Source of the DNA: an uncultured Oscillospiraceae bacterium
GTDB taxonomy: Bacteria; Bacillota; Clostridia; Oscillospirales; Oscillospiraceae
Direction of reading: 5' to 3'
Assembly: GCA_910579595.1 (NCBI GenBank)
Contig: CAJTVM010000023.1
Location: forward strand, 1-33,446
Length of the DNA: 33,446 nt
Both the position numbers and the translations under genes were made by a program. The notes beneath the pieces are model-generated. The model saw only the letters and a program-made list of their open reading frames with translations. It was not told the DNA's origin and ran no database searches. The stretch's first letter is position 1; each line of letters starts with the position of its first letter. This document shows positions 16,658-23,665 of this stretch, piece by piece.

Positions 16658-16948
16658 ATGATCGTAGAAAACAGAGGCCAGCAGCAGAGCGTGCGGTATG
16701 TGGTGGATACAGACCGCTGCTGCGGGTGCAGGCGGTGCATCCGCAGATGCCAGGAGAACGTATGGCAGTGGGACGAGGAACACCATCACGCGTATCCGAA
16801 GTATCCGGATGAATGCGTCCTGTGCTACCAGTGCGAAATGGACTGCCTGAACAATGTCATTGACATCCAGGCAATCGCCACGCTGCAGGTCGATCCGCTG
16901 GAGTACAGTGCGGAGCTGATGAAAAAACGTGAGGAGGCGAACCAGTAA
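16658..16948 (+). CDS. 2x[4Fe-4S] ferredoxin-like subunit
   Basis: This 96-residue protein has two CxxCxxCxxxC motifs: Cys21/24/27/31 and Cys53/56/59/63. The second lacks the proline that usually follows the last cysteine. Between them is a His-rich stretch (EEHHHAYPKYP). The arrangement recalls the beta subunit (AprB) of adenylylsulfate reductase, which passes electrons to its flavoprotein, though it is shorter. AGGAG lies 12 bases upstream. Its stop overlaps the next start as TAATG, which strongly implies that it forms a complex with the flavoprotein. Confidence 0.85.
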   Translation: MIVENRGQQQSVRYVVDTDRCCGCRRCIRRCQENVWQWDEEHHHAYPKYPDECVLCYQCEMDCLNNVIDIQAIATLQVDPLEYSAELMKKREEANQ

Positions 16949-18699
16949 TGGCAGATGTGAAGGATTACGGAGAACTGTTTACCGCGGATATCCTGGTTGT
17001 TGGCGGCAGTATGTCCGGTCTGACAACCGCCATCCGGGCCAAGGAAAACAACCCGGAGCTGGATATTCTGGTGATCGACAAGGGCGTCATCGGCTGGAAC
17101 GGGCAATCCACAAAAGCCGGCAACGGCATTCGCGCCACCTCAAAGCATCCGGACGGCGTAATGAACGCTTTGGGTTACCTGGTTCATGCTCACACTCCGT
17201 TTTTAAACGATCAGGAATTTCTCAAGCGGTACCTGGAGGTTCATCGGGAGAACATCGACTACATGAAGCACTGCGGCGTCCAACTCTCCTGCGATGAGGA
17301 GGGCAACGCCACGCCGCTGCCGTTTATCCCTGATGCGCTGGATATGGCCGGCGTTTCCATTAACGTCAATGCGCAGCTCCGGGCCTTTGCCCTGAAGCTG
17401 GGTATCCGCCTGATGAGCCGCGTCAACATTTTTGAGCTGCTCACCAGTAAAACGGGCAAGGTCATCGGCGCCATCGGCTTTGATATGGATCACGGCGAGT
17501 GCAAGATTTTCCACGCGAAGGCGGTGGCCATGGCCACGCAGGGCTGCCACTTTAAGAAGATTGGCCTGGAGTTTATGGGGTACGGCACCGGCGTAGGCGC
17601 CATGTACCGCGTAGGCGCAGTGATGCGGAACGTGGAGTTCTCCACCCAGGTGGACGTGGTATTCAAAAAGACTAACACACCCATCTATGGCGGTTTTAAC
17701 ATGATCTGCAACAAGCACGGGGAAAACCTGACCCAGAAGTATATCGGCCACATCGAATGGGAGGTGACCCCCGCCCTGGTCAACGCCATGGTGCAGGAAA
17801 TCGCGGCGGGCAACGGGCCGCTGTGGGTGGATCTGGAAAAGCCTGATGAGGTTCGCATGATGATCGGCGGCACGGACATGGACGAGTCCACCCAGCGTAT
17901 GCTGCGCGACAAGATGGCGTGGGAGCATCTGGTGTTTACCAAGACGGCAAAGAATATCGGCGATGTGGGCACCAAGCCGGAGACTACCATTAAAACCGTT
18001 ATCCAAGTCGAGCCTATCAAGGTGGATAACGACATCAAAACGGACGTTGAGGGCCTTTGGGCTCCCGGCAAGGTTTCCACGCAGGGTGACGCTTACTTCG
18101 GCTGGACGCGCGGCGACGGCTTGGGCTACGCCGCTACCACCGGCATGATGGCTGGTGACAGTATCGCGCCCTACGCGGCGGCAGCGGGCTGGGATGACCT
18201 CAATCTCGAACAGGTGGCCGCGCTGAAGGAAAAGATCTACGCCCCGCTGAAGCGCCCCAGCGGACGGCAGCCGAAGGAGATCTACGACATGATCGAGCGC
18301 TATATCTTCGATGTCAACAAGTGCGTCCTGAAAAGCGAGGCTGAGATCCATAAGGTCTATCAGGATATCGAGGAAATGAAACGGATTGTCCCCCAGCTCA
18401 CCGCCGATGACCCCCACACCCTTTCCAAGTGCCTGGAGGCGGCGGACACCATCCTGTGCCTGGAGATGATCTTCCGTTCCGCGGATATGCGCAAAGAGAG
18501 CCGCGGCATCATGTACCCCCATTACCGGACGGACTACCCCGAGACGGATAACGAGAACTGGCTGAAGTGGATCAATATCCGTCAGGGCAAGGACGGTGAA
18601 ATGGAACTGTTCACAGAGGATATCCCCATGTGGAGATATCCTATCCGCCCGGAGGGCTACCAGATCCCCGAAGGCCATGTGGAAGAATATTACGTATAA
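16948..18699 (+). CDS. FAD-dependent oxidoreductase, AprA/FrdA-like flavoprotein
   Basis: The 583-residue protein has an N-terminal FAD-binding fold (ADILVVGGSMSGLTTAIRAK, ending in VIDKG) followed by WNGQSTKAGNGI, and late FAD contacts VEGLWAPGKVS and GDGLGYAATTGMMAGDS. This is the FAD_binding_2 superfamily (fumarate reductase, L-aspartate oxidase, AprA). The overall pattern and the small paired ferredoxin look most like AprA/AprB. No sulfate-reduction genes (sat, dsr, qmo) are present, so APS reductase activity is unlikely. Reduction or oxidation of a carboxylate is the inferred role. It is translationally coupled to the ferredoxin and followed 13 bases later by the hydrogenase. Confidence 0.83.
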   Translation: MADVKDYGELFTADILVVGGSMSGLTTAIRAKENNPELDILVIDKGVIGWNGQSTKAGNGIRATSKHPDGVMNALGYLVHAHTPFLNDQEFLKRYLEVHRENIDYMKHCGVQLSCDEEGNATPLPFIPDALDMAGVSINVNAQLRAFALKLGIRLMSRVNIFELLTSKTGKVIGAIGFDMDHGECKIFHAKAVAMATQGCHFKKIGLEFMGYGTGVGAMYRVGAVMRNVEFSTQVDVVFKKTNTPIYGGFNMICNKHGENLTQKYIGHIEWEVTPALVNAMVQEIAAGNGPLWVDLEKPDEVRMMIGGTDMDESTQRMLRDKMAWEHLVFTKTAKNIGDVGTKPETTIKTVIQVEPIKVDNDIKTDVEGLWAPGKVSTQGDAYFGWTRGDGLGYAATTGMMAGDSIAPYAAAAGWDDLNLEQVAALKEKIYAPLKRPSGRQPKEIYDMIERYIFDVNKCVLKSEAEIHKVYQDIEEMKRIVPQLTADDPHTLSKCLEAADTILCLEMIFRSADMRKESRGIMYPHYRTDYPETDNENWLKWINIRQGKDGEMELFTEDIPMWRYPIRPEGYQIPEGHVEEYYV

Positions 18700-18712
18700 G
18701 GAGGGTGCGGGA

Positions 18713-20464
18713 ATGAGCACAGTCAATATCAAAATTAACGGCTACGACTATACCATGAAGCATGGGATCACCATCTTGGACGCATCCTTTGAAACGCTGA
18801 AGTTCCAGCGGGAATTTTTGCAGCAGCCGATCCCCACGCTTTATTACCTGAAGGGCGTTGTTGACGTGGATGACTCCGGCGTCTGTGTGGTGGAAGCGGA
18901 CGGCGAGCTGGTGAACGCCTCCACCACCCGCATCCGCGAGGGCATGGAGATCCAGACCCGGAGCGACGCGGTGATGGCGGCGCGGCGGGAGGCGCTGGCC
19001 AAAATCCTGGCCATTCACAATAAGTCCTGCGTCTACTGTATGCGCTCCACCCAGTGTGAGCTGCAAAACCTGCTCCATGAGTACGGCTTCACAGACGAGG
19101 CGGAGCTGCCCATGAGCAGCATCCAGCCCCTGGATCTCTCCTCGGTGGTGCTGGTGCGGGACAACAACAAGTGCATCCGTTGCAAGCGCTGTGTCAATGT
19201 GTGCGCCAAAATGCAGGCCGTCTCCGCCATCGCCGCCACCGGCACCGGCTTGGAGGCCAGCATCGAGCCCGCTTCCCCGAAGGGCCTGGCCGCGGCCAGC
19301 TGCGTCAACTGCGGCCAATGTGTGGCCGTGTGCCCTGTGGGGGCGCTGACGGAAAAGCCCCAGTGGGAGCTGGTGAAAGAGGCGATTGCCGATCCTGACA
19401 AGTTTGTTGTGGTTCAGGTGGCCCCGGCGGTTCGGGCCGCCCTGGGCGAAAGTTTTGAGTTCCCCATTGGCGTTGACACAGAGGGCCGGATTGCCGGCGC
19501 GCTGCGGAGGCTTGGCTTTGACAAGGTGTTTGACACCAAGGTCGGCGCTGACCTGACCATCATTGAGGAGGCCAATGAGCTGATCGAGCGGATCGAAAAC
19601 CATGGCGTGCTGCCCATGATGACCTCCTGCTGCCCCGGGTGGGTGAAGTACGCGGAGCACTTCTACCCGGATCTGCTGGACAACCTCTCCACCTGCAAGT
19701 CCCCCCATACGATGTTTGGTGCGCTCATCAAATCCTGGTACGCGGGAAAAATGGACATCCCCAAGGAGAAAATTGTCACGGTCAGCGTCATGCCCTGCAC
19801 CGCAAAGAAGTTTGAGATCACCCGCCCTGACGAGTGCGGCGCGGGGGTGCCGGATGTGGACTATGTGATCACCACCAACGAGCTTGGAAAAATGCTCAAG
19901 GACGCAGAGATCCAGCTGGAGGCGATTTCCCCGTCGGAACGCTTCGACGAGCCGCTGGGGGAGGGAACCGGAGCCGGCGTCATTTTCGGTGCCACAGGCG
20001 GAGTGATGGAGGCCGCGCTGCGCACCGCCGTAGAAAAGCTCACCGGGAAGCCGCTGGAGAAGCTGGAGTTTGTGGACGTGCGCGGCATGAACGGCATCAA
20101 AGAGGCCGCTTACGAGCTCAACGGTACAACGGTCAAGGTGGCCGTGGCCTCCGGGCTTGCCAATGCCAACGCATTACTTACCAAGATCAAAAACGGCGAG
20201 GCAGACTACCAGTTCGTAGAGATCATGGCCTGTCCCGGCGGCTGCGTCAACGGCGGCGGGCAGCCTCATCAGCCGGCGGCGGTAAGGGCCCTTCAGGATG
20301 TTCCCAACCTGCGCGCGGACGCCCTTTATCGCAGCGATGATCACAGCGCACTGCGCAAATCCCATGATAACCCGGCGCTGAATCAGATTTACGCCGAGTA
20401 TCTCGGGGAGCCCGGCAGCGAAAAGGCCCATCAGCTGCTGCACACAAGCTACATCATGCGGTAA
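18713..20464 (+). CDS. hydA: [FeFe]-hydrogenase, CpI-like, with degenerate [2Fe-2S] domain
   Basis: The 583-residue protein follows Clostridium pasteurianum CpI (574 residues) end to end. Seen: His-Cys [4Fe-4S] site (His102, Cys106, Cys109, Cys115); two ferredoxin sites (Cys154/157/160/164 and Cys197/200/203/207); and the H-cluster motifs TSCCPGW (306 and 307), MPCTAKKFE (362) and MACPGGCVNGGGQP (507, 511). The proton-relay Cys307 and the IEEANEL glutamates are kept. In the N-terminal [2Fe-2S] fold the ligand positions read Tyr44, Ser55, Cys58 and Ser70, so three of four ligands are gone. Expected reaction: 2H+ + 2e- to H2, or the reverse. Maturases HydEFG are not in the window. ATG 18713 follows AAGGAGG. 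Confidence 0.93.
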   Translation: MSTVNIKINGYDYTMKHGITILDASFETLKFQREFLQQPIPTLYYLKGVVDVDDSGVCVVEADGELVNASTTRIREGMEIQTRSDAVMAARREALAKILAIHNKSCVYCMRSTQCELQNLLHEYGFTDEAELPMSSIQPLDLSSVVLVRDNNKCIRCKRCVNVCAKMQAVSAIAATGTGLEASIEPASPKGLAAASCVNCGQCVAVCPVGALTEKPQWELVKEAIADPDKFVVVQVAPAVRAALGESFEFPIGVDTEGRIAGALRRLGFDKVFDTKVGADLTIIEEANELIERIENHGVLPMMTSCCPGWVKYAEHFYPDLLDNLSTCKSPHTMFGALIKSWYAGKMDIPKEKIVTVSVMPCTAKKFEITRPDECGAGVPDVDYVITTNELGKMLKDAEIQLEAISPSERFDEPLGEGTGAGVIFGATGGVMEAALRTAVEKLTGKPLEKLEFVDVRGMNGIKEAAYELNGTTVKVAVASGLANANALLTKIKNGEADYQFVEIMACPGGCVNGGGQPHQPAAVRALQDVPNLRADALYRSDDHSALRKSHDNPALNQIYAEYLGEPGSEKAHQLLHTSYIMR

Positions 20465-20500
20465 ACGCCGTATTGTATTGAATCAGATAGGAGGATCGCA

Positions 20501-21799
20501 ATGAGCTTTAACGACAATGTACCCAAACTGAAGCCCTATTCCAGAAGCGTGTCCATCATCGGCGTGGGCGCCACGCCCTTTGTGCGGGTTTTGGATGACC
20601 CGGCCGTGGACGGCCTGTGTGAGCCGGAGCTGTTTGCCTATGCGGCCCGGGACGCCATGAAAGACGCCGGCGTGGATGGCAGCGACGTGGAGTTCTTTAT
20701 CCACGGCCAGGCAGGCCCCGGCTGGACCAGCAACTACGCCACGCCCAATATGCACGTGGCCAACTGGATCGGCATGAAGGCCAAAGGCTCCTACCACCAC
20801 AGCGAGGCCTGCGCCACGGGGTATGTGGCGCTGGAAACCGCAGTGCAGCTTGTGGCCTCCGGCCAGTATGATATGGTACTGAGCGGCTGCATCGAGATGC
20901 CCTATTCCATCGCTTACCCCACCCGCGTCCTCACCAAGCGGCGCTTTGGCACCGACGCGATCTTCCATGAGACGCTCTGCTCCACCCTGCCCAGGGACTA
21001 CACCCTGTTCACCCGCGGCGCGCTTCCCTTCAACTCGGAATCCTGGCTGGATTACTATGTCAAGGAAAACAACATCAGCCCGGAGGACGTGGACGCGTTT
21101 ATGACGGAGCTCTCCATCAACTGCCGCCGCGCCGCCGCGCTGAACCCCCTGAGCACCATTACCAACAAAACCTATGATGAGCTGGCCGCCGAAGCCGGCA
21201 TGGCCTCGGCCTATGAGTACCTCCACTCCAAGTTCAACCCGCTGATCGGCAAATATATGCGCGGCGCCCATTTTGAGCAGCGCTGTGACGGCGCCGCCGC
21301 CGTGATCGTCTGCCCCACCGAGATGGCATATAAGTACACGGATCATCCCATCGAGGTGCTGGGCGTGGGCCACTCCTGCCTGGAGAACGGGAACCCCAAG
21401 CTCGAGATGTTCGCGACAGCCAATGCCTACCGGCAGATGAAGGAACTGACCGGCCTGACCGGTGCGGATATGGATCTGTTCCTGACCAATGATTTCTATA
21501 ACCAATCCGAACTGCTGGCCGCTGAGATCTGTGAATACCTGCCCGCCGGCGAGGGCTGGAAGTATGTGCGGGATGGACGGATCGCGTTTGATGGGGATCG
21601 TCCGGTGAACTCCAACGGCGGACGCTGCCACTATGGCCATGCGGCGGGCGCGTCTGGCCTCCACGACCTCTATGAAGCCGTGCGTCAGATGCGCGGCACC
21701 GCCGGCGCCACACAGGTGAAGCATGAGGTGAAGCACGCCATGCTGCGCGGCTTTGGCGGCGCGCAGAACCTGCTGAATATCATGCTGGAGAAAAAGTGA
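20501..21799 (+). CDS. Thiolase-like protein (SCP-x/PhlC/Ltp2-type)
   Basis: The 432-residue thiolase-fold protein has the nucleophile motif HHSEACATGYVALETAV (Cys104) and a C-terminal GRCHYGHAAGASG with His380. The usual NEAF motif is replaced by TNDFYNQ, and the last catalytic block reads RGFGGAQN without the CGG cysteine. These changes are typical of the non-condensing or specialised SCP-x-like branch that pairs with DUF35 proteins. That branch includes PhlC (with PhlB) and the retro-aldolase Ltp2 (with ChsH2). Because the next gene is a DUF35 protein, the two probably form a complex acting on a carrier-bound acyl group. Direction and chain length are unknown. GGAGG is 8 bases upstream. 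Confidence 0.85.
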   Translation: MSFNDNVPKLKPYSRSVSIIGVGATPFVRVLDDPAVDGLCEPELFAYAARDAMKDAGVDGSDVEFFIHGQAGPGWTSNYATPNMHVANWIGMKAKGSYHHSEACATGYVALETAVQLVASGQYDMVLSGCIEMPYSIAYPTRVLTKRRFGTDAIFHETLCSTLPRDYTLFTRGALPFNSESWLDYYVKENNISPEDVDAFMTELSINCRRAAALNPLSTITNKTYDELAAEAGMASAYEYLHSKFNPLIGKYMRGAHFEQRCDGAAAVIVCPTEMAYKYTDHPIEVLGVGHSCLENGNPKLEMFATANAYRQMKELTGLTGADMDLFLTNDFYNQSELLAAEICEYLPAGEGWKYVRDGRIAFDGDRPVNSNGGRCHYGHAAGASGLHDLYEAVRQMRGTAGATQVKHEVKHAMLRGFGGAQNLLNIMLEKK

Positions 21800-21818
21800 G
21801 ATGGGAGGAAACGCTGTC

Positions 21819-22571
21819 ATGACAAAGTTTGACTTGAAGCCAATCGTAAAGACCTACTACGACGCCCTGGAAGAAGGCACGATCCTTGGCCGCAAATGCC
21901 TGCGGTGCGGGCACATTGAGTTTCCCCCGTTCCTGTGCTGCAACGCCTGCGGCTGTCTGGATACCGAGTGGGTGGATCTGACCAATATGCGGGGCGTAGT
22001 CAAGCAGGCGCTGCCCACCAAGGGTGCGTTCGGTGATCCGGAGTTCCGCGCCAAGCACGGCGACTACTTTGCCGTCGAGGTGGATGTTCCCGGCGTGGAC
22101 CCCTTCAACACGAGCCTGCTGCACGTGGACTATGACAGGTACGCGGACTTTGATAAAGCGGTCAGCGAGCGGGAGATCGTGGTTAAACCGCTGGTGATAC
22201 AGGACGAGGACGTCAAGGTCGTGGTATGGGAGATTGACGGCGAGAGCGAGTTCAAGAAGATCCCCGATTTGAAGCCTGTGCAGAAGGCCGAGACGCCCGC
22301 AGCAAAACCGGCTAAGGCCGCGCCCCAGGCCGATGCTGCCGATGAGGTAGCCCAGACCGTCATTGACTGCGCGGCGGGGGCATACGGCGTAGACGCGGCC
22401 TCCATTACGCTGGATACCGACATCCGCGAGGATCTCTCCAACGAATCTATGAAGATGATCGTGATGATTTCCGAGATCGAGGATCGGCTTCAGGTCACCA
22501 TTGAGATTCAGGAGGCCAGCCTGCTGAACACCATCGGCGAGTTCGTGGCCAAGGTGAAAGAGAGGCTGTGA
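21819..22571 (+). CDS. DUF35 Zn-ribbon/OB-fold protein fused to an acyl carrier domain
   Basis: A 250-residue two-domain protein. Residues 1-145: rubredoxin-like Zn ribbon with Cys27, Cys30, Cys41 and Cys44 (CLRCG, CNACG), then an OB fold, as in DUF35 partners of thiolases. Residues 152-173: Ala/Pro/Lys-rich linker. Residues 174-250: acyl carrier domain, with SITLDTDIREDLSNESMKM; Ser210 lies where phosphopantetheine is attached, although the usual DSL reads ESM. Start at 21819 is chosen for GGGAGGAA upstream. It sits between its presumed thiolase partner and the phosphate acyltransferase; the dedicated AcpS in the divergent operon would modify Ser210. I know of no characterised protein with this fusion. 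Confidence 0.87.
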   Translation: MTKFDLKPIVKTYYDALEEGTILGRKCLRCGHIEFPPFLCCNACGCLDTEWVDLTNMRGVVKQALPTKGAFGDPEFRAKHGDYFAVEVDVPGVDPFNTSLLHVDYDRYADFDKAVSEREIVVKPLVIQDEDVKVVVWEIDGESEFKKIPDLKPVQKAETPAAKPAKAAPQADAADEVAQTVIDCAAGAYGVDAASITLDTDIREDLSNESMKMIVMISEIEDRLQVTIEIQEASLLNTIGEFVAKVKERL

Positions 22572-22573
22572 GC

Positions 22574-23584
22574 ATGAGCTTTATCAATTCCATTTTTGAA
22601 AAGGCGAAGGCCAATCTGAAAACCATTGCCATTCCCGAATACGACAACGACTACATGATGAAGGCCGCAGTAAAGGCACATCACGATCAGATCGCAAACA
22701 TTCTTCTGGTCGGCCCCACTGCCGAGGTGCAAAAGCGGGCGGAGGAACTGAACTTGGACATCACCGGGATCCGCATTGCGGATCCCGAGGATGCGGACTA
22801 TACGAACGAGCTTCTGGATCGCTATGCCGCGTTGCCGGAGAAGGTGATGCCGCGCAGCTTTGTTGCCAAACGGATCTCCAGTCCGCTGTATCTGGCGGTG
22901 CTGATCGAGGCGGTGGGGGATGCGGACGGCACGCTGGCGGGAGTCAACGCCACCACCTATGAGTTCATCATGGCGGCTAACAGCGTCATTGGCCTGAAGC
23001 CCGGTGTCCCCACGGCATCCGGCGTTTTGATCGTGGAAGCGGAGGATTTCGACGGGCTGCAAGGCACCTGTTTCGGGATGTCCGATGGGGCGGTCTGCAT
23101 TTCCCCTACGGTGGAGCAGCACGCCAGTATCGCAATTTCCTCCTGTGAGACGTTCCACGCCATTACGGGCGTTGAGCCCCGGTGCGCGTTCCTCTCCTAC
23201 TCTACCGACGGCAGCGGCGGTTCCAGTGAACCCGTCAAGAAGATCCGCGAGGCGCTGGCTTTGGCACAGGAGCTGCGCCCGGATCTCAAGATTGACGGGG
23301 AATTCCAAACGGATGCCGCCATTGACGAGCGTGTCGGGGCAAAGAAGGTGAAACGTCCCAGCGAAGTTGCCGGCAGGGCCAATGTACTCATTTTCCCGGA
23401 TGCCGCGGCCTGCAACATCGGCTCGAAGTTAGTGCTCCGCTTTGCAAAGGGCGTGAAGCAGTACGGCCCCCTGTATCAGGGCTTCCGCCTCCCAATTCTG
23501 GACTGCTCCCGGAGCGATACCGATGTGACCCTCTATAACAACATTGCGCTGCTCAGCGTGCTGGCGGCAGATCAGCAAGCGTAA
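22574..23584 (+). CDS. Phosphate acyltransferase (Pta/Ptb family)
   Basis: The 336-residue single-domain enzyme of the PTA/PTB family transfers an acyl group between a thiol carrier and phosphate. Signature blocks: FLSYSTDGSGGSSEPVKKI, LKIDGEFQTDAAI, and FPDAAACNIGSKLVLRF. The sequence looks closer to phosphate acetyltransferase (about 330 residues) than to classical Ptb (about 300). ATG 22574 is preferred, since GAGAGG is 8 bases upstream; a GTG at 22568 overlaps the previous stop. With the kinase at 14702 it completes an acyl thioester to acyl phosphate to acid plus ATP route, or the reverse activation. Whether it accepts an ACP thioester directly is an open question. Confidence 0.87.
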   Translation: MSFINSIFEKAKANLKTIAIPEYDNDYMMKAAVKAHHDQIANILLVGPTAEVQKRAEELNLDITGIRIADPEDADYTNELLDRYAALPEKVMPRSFVAKRISSPLYLAVLIEAVGDADGTLAGVNATTYEFIMAANSVIGLKPGVPTASGVLIVEAEDFDGLQGTCFGMSDGAVCISPTVEQHASIAISSCETFHAITGVEPRCAFLSYSTDGSGGSSEPVKKIREALALAQELRPDLKIDGEFQTDAAIDERVGAKKVKRPSEVAGRANVLIFPDAAACNIGSKLVLRFAKGVKQYGPLYQGFRLPILDCSRSDTDVTLYNNIALLSVLAADQQA

Positions 23585-23665
23585 TCATCTCAGATGGTGT
23601 AAAAAGAAGCTGAAGCCTGATTAGCAATGACCGTCTGAAAATTTTGCCAAGGGAGGAATTTCACT

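Noticed and set aside
16948..18699. Adenylylsulfate reductase in a sulfate-reduction pathway
   Set aside because: No sat, qmo or dsr genes are present and the context is acyl-carrier and acyl-phosphate chemistry.
17203..18732. Minus-strand open frame of 509 codons opposite the flavoprotein
   Set aside because: Antisense shadow of a gene with clear FAD motifs; its translation shows no family features.
20483..21820. Minus-strand open frame of 445 codons opposite the thiolase
   Set aside because: Shadow frame; the thiolase on the plus strand has catalytic motifs and a ribosome site.
14702..23584. Ordinary butyrate fermentation cluster
   Set aside because: There is no crotonase, hydroxybutyryl-CoA dehydrogenase, Bcd or EtfAB, and the carrier appears to be a protein domain.
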